Part shown: piece by piece, positions 51,201-58,800 of the stretch | Numbering within the stretch: position 1 is the stretch's first letter | Layout: each line of letters starts with the position of its first letter | Assembly: GCA_036877525.1 (NCBI GenBank) | Contig: JAZGTH010000062.1 | Coordinates: 4,979,501-5,043,500 of the forward strand | Reading direction: 5' to 3' | DNA: 64,000 bases | DNA from: Chromobotia macracanthus | Taxonomy: Eukaryota > Chordata > Actinopteri > Cypriniformes > Botiidae | Program-made: the position numbers and the translations under genes | Notes under the pieces: generated by a model | Databases searched by the model: none | Seen by the model: only the letters and a program-made list of their open reading frames with translations | What the model was told of the DNA's origin: nothing

Positions 51201-53272
51201 GCACAACCTCGCATACCAGCTGACTGCTTTACCTTTAACCTTTTCATGTCTTGGCAACATTCTGTGATAGATAAAAAAGGAAATGTAACCTCCTATCCTT
51301 GCTTTGTGTCTAAAATGTTGCTGATATTCATACAGTTTGTGCAAAAGACATTGTTCATATTTTTAATGTGTTACTGACTAGCTTTAAGGTATGAATGCTT
51401 TAATACTGTATTGTATTTAGATAGAATTTGTTACATTGCATGAAAAAGTGCAGTTCTGTTATCAATACATAGCATAAATATTGCCTGTGTTGTATATTGT
51501 TGCTTTGGGGATCTTCTAACAAGCTGATTCCCTTTGAGATCTGAAGAAATGTACAGTTTGGTGGACTCTCAATTTGTGGCGCCAATAATGTGACCTCAGA
51601 TGTATTCAACATGGCGCTTACTGATGGGTCCCACATGTAATTTATCTATGTATGCTTTATAATCTCTGCCTTAATACAAGCATCACTGTATACTGTAATA
51701 GAAGCATTAACACTAACTTAATAGTTATATTGCATTGCTTTCTATTGTCTTACAATCAATATAGAAAAAAACATTCCATTCATGCTTTCATCACCCATGT
51801 TGACAGAATAAATATTTCCTACCAGTACCCTCAAAATCTAGCAATGTAAGACATATCTATTACATATCTATTACATATCTATTACATATCTATTAAATTT
51901 TTTGAAAAAAAAAGAAAACCTGAAATCCAGATTAAAAGGCAAAGATTCTAAACCATAGTCACCATGTGGTTCCTAACCTCATATCACTTTTGACTTATAG
52001 GGTATCTTTGTTACTAGGGTACAGCCTGATGGACCTGCCTCCAACGCTCTTCGACCTGGGGACAAAATTCTGAAGGTAACATTGTTCTCCATCGTGTTGT
52101 CCCAAAAGTTGCGACAATGCATCCTCTGCCACAGTGCCAGTGGAGGGCTTTTGCATGTGGCATTTGGTGTTTGCGTGTGTGTTTGCGTGTGTGTATTTCA
52201 AATAAATCAGCATGGACTTCTGTTGCTATGTTTGTCCAATTTTGACATGCATTTTTGTCCTCTCTGAATAAAAAAAAAGACATTTTAAGCTGCCAGTTGT
52301 TTATAGAAATGGTCCTACATAAATATCACAAATACAGTAGCATGAAATTATGGTATGTCACGATTTAATACGGAATTATAAATGGAATTATTCTATGAAT
52401 GGATGTAAGTCAATGAAACAGACTAATCTATACCATTTTACGACTTGCTTTGATGTAACAGATTGAATCTGGTCTTTTGCAGTATAAGGAAACTGAATTG
52501 CTATTTATATAATCTTCTGTAATTGTTTAATATCAACCCCCCTACTCCCAAATTAAAATAACGTAAGCATACCTATGACCAGCTCACAAAGCATTTGTCT
52601 CTGGATAATAATAGTGAAGTTGTAGAACAGAACATTTATGGTATATGATATAGGCCACACAGAATGGTAATATTTGCACATATAGAGGTGCACAGTAAAT
52701 ACCAAACATTATTCCTGACTAAACAGCTTACTGGGATTTCTGCCTTACTCTGCAGGGGCAATTCAGACCTCTGTGTGCCCATGTACAGTTACTTTATTCA
52801 AAGAGAAAGCCCTCAGTAGATACTGGGCTGTCTTTGGTTCTGTGTTGCTGTCAGTGTTCCCTATGCTGTAGCCTGCAGAAAGCAGGCCTATCTTTCTCCA
52901 CAGATCCAGAGTAAACTGAGGAACAATCTTTCTAAAGACCAGCTTCTTTCCACCTTCTCTCTATTACAGCATGATCTCCTTCTCCACCCTCCTGCATATC
53001 TTTCCCTCTCTTCCTCTCTCTTTCTTTTCCTCACAGTTTATATCTCTTTATCCTCCTTGAGCTAGGCCTATACCCAGCCCTCCTGTGCTGCTGTACCCAA
53101 CCCCTTTCCCGCCTCTCTTTTCCAGTTCAGTTTGTTTACCGTATGCTTCATTCTTGCATTGCAGGCCAACGGACATAGTTTCTTACACATGGAGCATGAA
53201 ACTGCTGTGTCTCTTCTGAAGAATTTCCCGAAAACTGTGGACTTGGTAATCGTAAGGGAGAGCACAATATAA
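25142..53272 (+). CDS. lrrc7: Densin-180 (LAP-family LRR and PDZ scaffold), 25 coding exons
   Basis: Join: 25142-25330, 27002-27119, 27262-27340, 28400-28489, 28895-28951, 29697-29760, 32350-32424, 32577-32721, 33158-33230, 36155-36284, 36891-37006, 37565-37634, 37918-38017, 38109-38233, 39267-39455, 39621-39743, 43385-43496, 44137-44317, 46120-47827, 48464-48613, 49293-49418, 50133-50357, 50907-50999, 52001-52075, 53165-53272. All phases agree, giving 1506 residues against about 1537 in human. Order: cysteines 14 and 16 (palmitoylated at the same places in Erbin), about 16 LRRs (residues ~25-410), a conserved NYMFPQQPR / WEEQRQQRM segment, a serine-rich disordered middle, and a PDZ domain (~1416-1500) with loop GLGFSISGG. 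Densin is a neuronal postsynaptic scaffold; the literature links it to CaMKII, alpha-actinin, delta-catenin and Shank. Erbin (the closest paralogue) was excluded because the middle region follows densin. Exon 17 may be alternative. Confidence 0.95.
25331..27001 (+). other. lrrc7: lrrc7 intron 2
   Basis: Contains the Tc1-like deletion derivative at 25582-26560. Otherwise AT-rich with no exon seen. Confidence 0.8.
25582..26560 (+). mobile_element. Tc1/mariner deletion derivative with long TIRs
   Basis: Inverted repeats of about 70 bp flank the element. Left and right ends share, after reverse complementing, TTCAGACCCCCTTC and then tttttcaattttgttatgtt and gcagcct. At about 980 bp it is shorter than a typical 1.6-kb Tc1. 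Inside, transposase remnants read [25 protein letters not shown] and then jump to a degraded [15 protein letters not shown] segment, so the catalytic middle is deleted. It cannot encode transposase but keeps both ends, so it could once have been mobilised in trans. It lies in intron 2 in the same orientation as lrrc7. Confidence 0.88.
27002..27119 (+). CDS. lrrc7: lrrc7 exon 3 (LRRs)
   Basis: Starts [12 protein letters not shown] after TTTTCAG and ends AAAAAT-G|GTACG, phase 0 to 1. Residues 64-102 cover two LRRs. Confidence 0.95.
27262..27340 (+). CDS. lrrc7: lrrc7 exon 4 (LRR)
   Basis: [15 protein letters not shown] to VNPIA, with K completed by the next exon. Acceptor TTTTGTAG, donor AA|GTAAGC. 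Confidence 0.95.
28400..28489 (+). CDS. lrrc7: lrrc7 exon 5 (LRR)
   Basis: Encodes [19 protein letters not shown] and continues [10 protein letters not shown]. Acceptor CCCTCAG, donor GGGAG|GTAAGC. One LRR plus the start of the next. Confidence 0.95.
28895..28951 (+). CDS. lrrc7: lrrc7 exon 6 (LRR)
   Basis: A 57-bp exon reading [18 protein letters not shown]. Acceptor TTTTTCAG, donor AA|GTGAGT. Phases match both neighbours. Confidence 0.95.
29697..29760 (+). CDS. lrrc7: lrrc7 exon 7 (LRR)
   Basis: Reads [18 protein letters not shown] to SEL. Acceptor TTTTAG, donor CTG|GTAAGA, ending in phase 0. Confidence 0.95.
29761..32349 (+). other. lrrc7: lrrc7 intron 7
   Basis: A 2.6-kb intron. A degenerate interspersed-repeat-like segment at about 31510-31795 ends in a ggttgagaaacgctg motif common in teleost DNA-transposon ends. 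An open 63-codon frame near 30591 matches nothing known and lacks splice context. Confidence 0.6.
31510..31795. repeat. Possible degenerate DNA-transposon-like repeat
   Basis: The ends are loosely complementary: tggattttcaaccattttga near 31509 and cttggttgagaaacgctgac near 31772. Between them is low-information AT-rich sequence. The motifs resemble common teleost short transposon copies, but the family is unassigned. Confidence 0.35.
32350..32424 (+). CDS. lrrc7: lrrc7 exon 8 (LRR)
   Basis: [19 protein letters not shown] to QTIPG, exactly 25 codons and phase 0 at both ends. Acceptor TTACAG, donor GGA|GTAAGT. Confidence 0.95.
32577..32721 (+). CDS. lrrc7: lrrc7 exon 9 (LRRs)
   Basis: [20 protein letters not shown] through [15 protein letters not shown]. 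The acceptor is GTCAAG rather than the usual YAG. Donor ATAG|GTGAAC. Confidence 0.93.
33158..33230 (+). CDS. lrrc7: lrrc7 exon 10 (LRR)
   Basis: [20 protein letters not shown] through NTIG, with S completed in exon 11. Acceptor TTCACAG, donor AG|GTTAGT. Confidence 0.95.
33231..36154 (+). other. lrrc7: lrrc7 intron 10
   Basis: A 2.9-kb AT-rich intron with the short TIR element at 35563-35930. A tRNA-B-box-like scrap (ggtttgaatcctgc, near 33872) may be an old SINE remnant. No exon was found. Confidence 0.7.
35563..35930. mobile_element. Short non-autonomous DNA transposon (MITE-like)
   Basis: Terminal inverted repeats match at about 16 of 20 positions: CTTAAAGGAACAGTGCCCCA on the left and, reverse complemented, CTTAAAGGGACAGTTCACCC on the right. 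The 368-bp body includes tttctttattctgtggaaca, typical of a very abundant cyprinid short element. No transposase is encoded. A clear target-site duplication was not seen. Confidence 0.75.
36155..36284 (+). CDS. lrrc7: lrrc7 exon 11 (LRRs)
   Basis: [20 protein letters not shown] through [10 protein letters not shown]. Acceptor CTGCCAG, donor GAA|GTGAGT. Confidence 0.95.
36422..36578 (+). repeat. tRNA-derived SINE, sense to lrrc7
   Basis: A decayed tRNA-like head (tgtagagcatggttc, then gtcatgggttaaatctcc) is followed by about three 11-bp aatgtagatt-type units (36485-36520). The family tail GGCTTTGGATAAAAGCGTCT follows. It is the same family as the SINE at 20845 but in the opposite orientation. 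It lies in intron 11. Confidence 0.75.
36891..37006 (+). CDS. lrrc7: lrrc7 exon 12 (LRRs)
   Basis: [20 protein letters not shown] to LRVLNLSDN. Acceptor GCTGCAG, donor ATAG|GTAACA. Confidence 0.95.
37007..37564 (+). other. lrrc7: lrrc7 intron 12, possible conserved element
   Basis: Bases about 37190-37450 are of balanced composition and high complexity compared with flanking intron DNA. They hold two TAATTA homeodomain-type cores (GGCTAATTAAG and GTAATTAAAC). No open frame or repeat explains this. A regulatory element is a guess that needs cross-species alignment. Confidence 0.35.
37565..37634 (+). CDS. lrrc7: lrrc7 exon 13 (last LRR)
   Basis: [20 protein letters not shown] plus DNQ. Acceptor TCTTCAG, donor CAG|GTTATT. 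Confidence 0.95.
37918..38017 (+). CDS. lrrc7: lrrc7 exon 14 (LAP-specific segment)
   Basis: [20 protein letters not shown] through [12 protein letters not shown], the segment after the repeats that is conserved in densin and Erbin. Acceptor GGTTTAG, donor GAGG|GTGAGA. Confidence 0.95.
38109..38233 (+). CDS. lrrc7: lrrc7 exon 15 (post-LRR conserved segment)
   Basis: [20 protein letters not shown] through an acidic [12 protein letters not shown]. The end matches the known protein boundary, but the donor there (AAG|GTCCCC) is weak. A competing donor 6 bp upstream (AAAA|GTGAAG) would drop Val-Lys in frame. Confidence 0.88.
38234..39266 (+). other. lrrc7: lrrc7 intron 15
   Basis: AT-rich, with a 12-C run at about 38733-38744 and a CT dinucleotide microsatellite that abuts exon 16. 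Nothing else recognised. Confidence 0.7.
39224..39258. repeat. (CT)n microsatellite serving as polypyrimidine tract
   Basis: About 17 CT units end 8 bp before exon 16, separated only by TTTCTGCAG. The repeat therefore forms the polypyrimidine tract of that acceptor. Confidence 0.95.
39267..39455 (+). CDS. lrrc7: lrrc7 exon 16
   Basis: [20 protein letters not shown] opens the exon; the [17 protein letters not shown] block is shared with Erbin. Ends WPIAPKE|GTACTT. 63 codons, phase 0 at both ends. Confidence 0.94.
39621..39743 (+). CDS. lrrc7: lrrc7 exon 17 (symmetric, probably alternative)
   Basis: Acceptor TTTCCAG, then [18 protein letters not shown] and a charged [13 protein letters not shown] end, donor GAA|GTATGA. 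It is 123 bp, phase 0 at both ends, so skipping keeps the frame. I do not recall a matching segment in the mammalian reference protein, where exon 16 seems to run almost directly into exon 18. Either an alternative cassette or a fish-specific exon. Confidence 0.75.
39744..43384 (+). other. lrrc7: lrrc7 intron 17
   Basis: A 3.6-kb intron. About 42180-42520 is a run of degenerate AACGTT/AACATT-type units. A (TTTG)n stretch lies near 41268-41300. A higher-complexity non-coding block lies at about 40080-40240. No exon identified. Confidence 0.65.
42180..42520. repeat. Degenerate AACGTT-type repeat block
   Basis: Short units such as aaatgttatctaacgttct, aatgttaataatattctt, gaacgtttatctaacatt and ggaaacattcttacaactt recur imperfectly. 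This looks like an eroded minisatellite-like repeat. The period is not constant. Confidence 0.5.
43385..43496 (+). CDS. lrrc7: lrrc7 exon 18
   Basis: [20 protein letters not shown] to [12 protein letters not shown]. Acceptor CCTCCAG, donor AAAG|GTCAGT. Confidence 0.94.
43608..43835. repeat. Short interspersed element related to common cyprinid family
   Basis: Opens with taaaggggaagtttgcacaa and continues tgttgtcatcatttactcac, hallmarks of an abundant cyprinid short transposon family, also represented by the 35563 element. The distal end is not clear. Confidence 0.55.
44137..44317 (+). CDS. lrrc7: lrrc7 exon 19
   Basis: [20 protein letters not shown] followed by [16 protein letters not shown]. 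Serine-rich and disordered. Acceptor ATTTAG, donor AACAG|GTTGGC. Confidence 0.94.
44318..46119 (+). other. lrrc7: lrrc7 intron 19
   Basis: 1.8 kb, AT-rich. No repeat family or exon recognised. A partial X-box-like GTTGCCATGGATAC occurs near 45202. Confidence 0.6.
46120..47827 (+). CDS. lrrc7: lrrc7 exon 20 (giant disordered-region exon)
   Basis: A single 1708-bp exon encodes about 569 residues (roughly 679-1248). Densin landmarks: [15 protein letters not shown] start, [67 protein letters not shown] and [17 protein letters not shown] at the end. It is rich in Ser-Pro and RS/RRADS-type sites and lacks globular-domain features. Acceptor TCAACAG, donor CGG|GTGAGT. A coding shadow of 140 codons lies on the other strand and is not a gene. 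Confidence 0.97.
47828..48463 (+). other. lrrc7: lrrc7 intron 20
   Basis: Ends in a C-rich tract (about 48356-48412). An internal CCCCCCAG could serve as a cryptic acceptor, but no in-frame exon follows convincingly. Confidence 0.6.
48464..48613 (+). CDS. lrrc7: lrrc7 exon 21
   Basis: [20 protein letters not shown] to [10 protein letters not shown], 50 codons, symmetric phase 0. KHNTVN-GML and the GRSMT-like ASRSMT stretch match densin. Acceptor TCAATCAG, donor AAT|GTGAGT. Confidence 0.93.
49293..49418 (+). CDS. lrrc7: lrrc7 exon 22
   Basis: [20 protein letters not shown] then [12 protein letters not shown], 42 codons, symmetric phase 0. Acceptor CTTTCAG, donor AAG|GTAGTG. Confidence 0.94.
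50133..50357 (+). CDS. lrrc7: lrrc7 exon 23
   Basis: [20 protein letters not shown] through [19 protein letters not shown] and [14 protein letters not shown], 75 codons, phase 0. Leads directly into the PDZ domain. Confidence 0.94.
50907..50999 (+). CDS. lrrc7: lrrc7 exon 24 (PDZ, carboxylate loop)
   Basis: [20 protein letters not shown] then [15 protein letters not shown] is the PDZ carboxylate-binding loop. Acceptor TTGATAG, donor ATG|GTAAGA. Confidence 0.96.
51172..51185. promoter_or_regulatory. Palindromic X-box-like motif in intron 24
   Basis: GTTTCCATGGAAAC is a perfect palindrome fitting the RFX consensus GTHNYY-AT-RRNAAC. Intronic, with no other support. Confidence 0.25.
51851..51894. 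repeat. 11-bp tandem repeat, 4 copies
   Basis: The unit ACATATCTATT repeats four times without mismatch, so length polymorphism is likely. Confidence 0.92.
52001..52075 (+). CDS. lrrc7: lrrc7 exon 25 (PDZ core)
   Basis: [20 protein letters not shown] then DKILK, PDZ beta strands C-D and following. Acceptor TTATAG, donor AAG|GTAACA. Confidence 0.96.
52076..53164 (+). other. lrrc7: lrrc7 intron 25
   Basis: Contains a short GT-rich stretch near 52170-52195 and a pyrimidine-rich section at about 52940-53130 before the last exon. No exon seen. Confidence 0.65.
53165..53272 (+). CDS. lrrc7: lrrc7 exon 26 (PDZ end and stop)
   Basis: [20 protein letters not shown] then [11 protein letters not shown] and TAA. 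The alpha-B helix carries the PDZ residue HE-TAVSLLK. The last four residues ESTI fit a class I PDZ ligand (S/T-x-hydrophobic). Confidence 0.96.
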   Translation, partial: ANGHSFLHMEHETAVSLLKNFPKTVDLVIVRESTI

Positions 53273-55321
53273 ATATTTTTATAGCTTAAAGACTTTTCAC
53301 CCAGATGGAACACAGGACCTTGTAAATCTTCTTTTTATCTAGGAACAATTTTGCCAATTGCTGGACCAATGGCAATTTCCAGTGCCAAATGTATAATAGA
53401 GGACATATCTAATAACCTTACATACAGCTTATACATTAGACACAAACATACACTGGTTCAAATCTTTTGTTGATGTTGTTGATATTCTTTATCTCAGCCT
53501 GTGGCTGTAAGTGGGTGCATTTTTCTTGCTTATTTATATGGCGTATTATTTTGTACCTATTTTTCCTAGCAGCTTTTGAGTTTAATCTTTGAGCATGAAA
53601 GCACATCTGCTTTAAGGACATTTATCCACCATAACACTGCCTCAAATTTGTAAATGCCTTGTGTAAATATATACATTTACAATTAAAATGTGATAAGAGC
53701 GTATAATGTGAATGAACAAAACAATGATTTTCTAATATTATTCAAGCTTTTGTAACACTTAGATGTAATTTTATCCTTCTCACGAAAATGACAATTTAGG
53801 GACAGCAAAAATGCCCCCTTTAAATCTTGATAAATAGAAAGATACTGTGTTTGCACAAATCAAATGAGTCTCCCCGAGCAATATTTAATTCTATTCCCTA
53901 GTTCTTTTCTTCTCCTGCAGCACCCTCTATTGGTTCCTGTAGAAACTTATGGATTTTTCTTAGATGAGAGCAGGCCCAGTCTTTATCCATTTGCTAAATA
54001 ATGTGAATGTATATGGCTGTTTTTTGAATTCCCACATACTTTGATTTGCTGCCAGGAGAATTCATACATATGCGACGTGGCGGCTGGCAACGTATAGGTT
54101 TTTTTTAGACCTATACTTTTATATCATGCATAGTTTAATTGGAAAGGCAAAAACCTTAATTCAAGTTGCCTAGCTTTGTTGTTGTTATGCTGCTTGAAGG
54201 TTTTTTAATGAAGGCAAAGGGAATTTCTCATAATGAAACTGACTACAGTAGATACAGTACACATGTAGGGCTTTATTGATGAGCGCATGCTTTCACTTTT
54301 AAACTTCTTTTACTAGGTTCTTTTTTTAACTTCTTTTACAGGCTTTTTGGGGTTTTTGTGTTTGCCATTATCATTGCTATACATCTCTTAAAGCCTTTAT
54401 TTAATCATTCATCTTTGTGATAAACAGTGCCATACAGTATCCCGGGCACGTTCAAAAATTGTGACAGCCCTGACACAACGGCCACTACTTTTAACTAAAG
54501 AGAAAGATTGTTGATTAATCAAGATTATTATGGATGATGCAAGTAATTCAAATATTATTGTGAAAGAACATTTGATAATGATTATTTTTACTAAATGTTT
54601 TCAGATAATGGTTTCTAATCTGTTGATATAATTAGCTATGCTCAAATAATTAACTTTTATAAATACAAAAACAATGTATGGAAAAGAGTAAGATTGTAAA
54701 GGAAGGAAATACTGGAAACAATTATGTACGATTCTTTCTAAAGTAATTGTGAATTTGTGTCATAAACAATATATATGTATATGAATATATAAATGGTCAT
54801 TTTTGTATGTGTTTAAAGACCTATTGAATATAAAAGGTAATATATGGTACTATTCAGTCTAATTGCAGTATTGATGTAAATAATGAATGGAGATATTTAA
54901 ATTATTTCAATAGATTGTGAATGTACTTAAAGCTTTTTGCAGTATTAAGACTTACTGAACTTGAATGCTGTTTCATTTTTGTGCAAAAATTATATCTAGA
55001 ATAAATTATTCAATTTAGTTAAAAGGAATTAGTAACAATTTATTAATTTATTTGCACATGCAAGTTTTCTCCTTTCAATTTTTCTGTTTTACCGCAAATA
55101 TGTAATTGACTTATATTCTGTGTCTAGAATGCATTTTGCAGATGCTATATGTACATATTTAAAATACATTTTAGTTAAAAAAATTAACTAAAACATATAA
55201 AAATAAAGTCTATGCTGTTCCGCAAATATTGGAGCCATTTTCGGCTTGAGTACAGAATTTTTTCAGTATCTAAGAGTTGTTTTGAATAATGTATCAAAGT
55301 CTTTATTGTACAAATAATAAA
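53273..55321 (+). other. lrrc7: lrrc7 3' UTR (extent approximate)
   Basis: AT-rich, without reading frames. Candidate polyadenylation signals AATAAA occur at 55000-55005 and 55316-55321 on the + strand. The 3' end would thus lie 0.4-0.8 kb short of the lrrc40 stop codon on the opposite strand. The extent is inferred. Confidence 0.55.
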
Positions 55322-55480
55322 AATGTCACTATTGTTACAGCTGGGCATTTTGTGGTCCCTTATACTTCTCAAAACCTTTATAGTGCCTTCATACTGGATA
55401 ACAAAACGTTTCACTGACAAATGTTTTTAAAGAGGAAATTATGAAATGTAGTCTTTAAACATACACAAACACGGTCTTGA

Positions 55481-55486
55481 TTTATT
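55481..55486 (-). other. lrrc40: Candidate lrrc40 polyadenylation signal
   Basis: AATAAA on the - strand, about 280 bp past the lrrc40 stop codon. Other copies nearby make the choice uncertain. Confidence 0.4.
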
Positions 55487-55767
55487 TTGTTTGTAAGTCA
55501 GTTTCCGTACAAAGCAAACGATTGATGCCAGTAGAAAATTCTGTAGTGTGAATCAAATGTCATGTTTAAAACCAGACTGGCAAGTAAGCTATAAGTGGCA
55601 GGATATTGATTGTAAATTTATTTTTTCTATATAGTCTGAGGTGTGAATCGTAATTCCACTGAGACGTACAGTAGCACACTTTATGGTATTTAAATTGGTA
55701 CGAATTGTTATGGCACACACACACTGTTGTGTGACAGTGATGATAGAAATTACATTAAATGTGAAGG

Positions 55768-55873
55768 TTATGTCGGAATGCGACTTCTGAGATACTCGAG
55801 GAGAGCATCCGTTCCTTTGCTCAGGACAGCAGCTCTTGGATTACGGAAAGGATTCCCATCAAGCATTAGAGCT
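55768..55873 (-). CDS. lrrc40: lrrc40 exon 15 (stop)
   Basis: ALMLDGNPFRNPRAAVLSKG to LLEYLRSRIPT, stop TAA at 55770-55768. Acceptor TTTTCAG. Confidence 0.95.
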
Positions 55874-58800
55874 CTGAAAACACAGACACAACAAACAATC
55901 ATGTTAAAACTAACAGGCTAACATTATGATGTCAATAGCTAACATTAGACAGACATTTATATTTATCTATTTAATTTATATTCTCAATGCTCTAATAGAT
56001 TCCAAAGCTGAGCAGCAACAAATTCCCGTGCAGTTGGATGGAATAACAAGAAAACAGCATCCTCACCTCAGACTGGTACAGTTGCCGAGTTCTGGTGGCA
56101 CTTGCATAATATCATTGTTGGACAGATCTAGTGTAGACAGTCTGTTTAGGCTCTTCAGTCGAATAGGATCGATGGCTCCAACTTGATTGTTACTGATTAA
56201 AACAGTCTCAAGGGGTGGGATGTTGTACAACACATCTGGGAATGACTTAAACCTTAATAAATGTCAATAAAGATTCAGACCACACCAAGCATCATTTCCC
56301 ATGCATTACCAAGATATCAGCACATAATTATTTTACTTTAAAAAACAAACTATTAAAATCAAAAATACCATTCATGTCTAGCTATGCTGCAGCATTTGTA
56401 TTTGTATTAAATTTGTCTATATGTTAAAGCCATTTTATATGCGGAATGAGAGAGGTTGAGGAACATTACCTATTGAAAGACAATATAATACTCCGAAGCT
56501 TGGTTAGGGCTTCCAACTCCACTGGAAGTGAGATCAACAGATTGTTCCTAAAGAAAAGATATTAGTGCTCTATGTTGTGGTACATCATGGTAAGATGTCA
56601 TGCTTGAAAGAACTTATTCAGTTGTCATAAATCTGACTTAGGTTTAAGGTAAACAGTTATCAGAACAAAATATCTGAACAGTCATTTAATTCAGAAGTGA
56701 TGTTTGTACTAGGCTCCAGCTCTGTATTATATACCAACCACAAGATCTACAGCTCTCTTACTTGAACCTTGAACAGTAATATATTAAAGTTATCAGTTTG
56801 TGTGAGAAGTCTGTCATTTAACTCTTAATACAGTTTTACGACCACATGACTGACTTGGGAATGTAAGAGACTGACAAGCTTAGTCACATTCTTTACTGAA
56901 AGGAAAAATGATGGAATAAAAGTGAATGATGACTGTGCTGTCAATTCATAACATTCTGTCTTTTATATTTTATGTAACAAAGTGTCAAACTGGAATTTCA
57001 AATTGTGAATATATGACATCTGTGTATTCTTGGTAAACTAAGCTATGGATCTTCCTCTGGATGTTTAAAATTAGCTGAAAAAAAATCTAAAATTTACATT
57101 TTTAAATAGCAAATAAAATATCTTAAGTATTACCTAAGGTCTATGTGTACCAGCTGCTGCAGTTTGGGAAACTCCACTGGAAGAGCTGTCAGCTTGTTAA
57201 ACCCAAGATTAATGTCTGTAAGTGTGTCCTTTAACTCTGTTATTCTAAAAGAGATGAGAATTTTAACCATCAAAACTGTTGAATGAAATGTATATCTGCT
57301 ACAATGCTTCTGTGAGGTGTAAAGAGTGTACCTGGGTGGAACTGCAGTTAACTGATTTTTGCTGAAGTTCACACTGGCCACAGGACTATCCTCAACAGCA
57401 TCAAACACCTCATTGGGAATTGACGCCTCATGTTTCTCACTAAAGAAAACTTTATTTACTTGCACATCTTTAAAGTTCAATACTGGTACATAAAATCCTG
57501 CTCCTATAGTCGTCTATGAAGAATTTGTATAGGACACAGTACAATTACATTTACATGCAGCATTCATAGTGTAAGATGCAACCCAAATACCAAAGACGTT
57601 TATCTCTATAAGCACATAAACCACACTGACAAACATATTGTGATTCATTATGTGATTACGCACAATCAACTGTTTATTTGATTCATTAATTGAAATAGCG
57701 TTCCATGTACCTGTAGTCCAGTGTTTTTAATGTTTTGATGGCATGGACATTGATCTTAGCCTGGCTTGGAAGTGTCATTGCTGTTTTTGGCTCCTCATTC
57801 AAGTTTCCATCAGGTTGTTCTATTTTTTAAACAAATATGACAAACTGAGCATTCTGTAATAAATAAAAAAAGATGGACTGTATCGTACTGGAGTACCATA
57901 ATGTACAAACATAAAATTACAGATGTACCTTGTATTCGGCTTCTGAGATATTTTAGAAGTTCACCAGTACCTTTCTGTAAAGAGATTTTCTGATGTAATT
58001 CAAGCCGTTCTATTTGTGACTTTTCCAGTGCTGTATCTAACAGCACAAATAGCAAGTGAAGACTGAAAAATCCATTTGGCTGACGTGATAGGTAGAGCAC
58101 ATACAGTCAGAAGGTCCCTGCGGATTGTCCTCAGTGGATTGCCCTCCAAAGACAAAGACTTCAGCTTGGGTAATGTGCCAAGTCCACAGGGCAGGCTGTT
58201 TCACACAAGAAAGAGATACACTTAAAGACGTCTATTCAGTTTTCTATGTTTGTTTGACCAGCCAAGCTACCGTCACAGATTTGAAGCCAAGTAAGATATA
58301 TGTATTGCTGCATCCTAATTCGTGTTCGTGTTGCTGCCATCAAATTCAAAATGAGCTAGTATTTTCCACGAAATGGTAAAATGTCTCGCTTTTCAACATT
58401 TGATATGTTGTATATGTTCTAGTGTGAATAAAATATGGGTATATGAGTTTTGGGATGCATGGTATGTTTTCAATTTAACACAGTACCAACACAGATATTT
58501 TCAGTGACCAGGAGCTGGGCAAGAAGCTATTCACAGAACATCAAATGTCCAGCACCTGCTGACATCATTGTTAGTAAGATCCAGGCGTTCCAGGCCCTGC
58601 AGTAGAGTTATTTCTTCAGGAAGGCTCTTCACCTTGTTATCTCTGAGCTCCAATAAACTAAGAGCACTCAAGTGCTTCAAATGGTCTGCTTCCAATACCT
58701 CAATCTGGTTGTTCCCACAGTGGAGTTCCTTAATAAACATCAAAAGCTATGTGTTAGCTTCTTTTTTTAATAAATTCACGTTTCTACCATGGTTCCATAC

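Larger units (their letters stand above)
48614..52000 (+). other. lrrc7: lrrc7 introns 21-24 region
   Basis: Four introns separated by exons 22-24. An 11-bp tandem repeat lies at 51851-51894 and a palindromic X-box-like site at 51172. Otherwise AT-rich unique sequence with no extra exon recognised. Confidence 0.6.
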
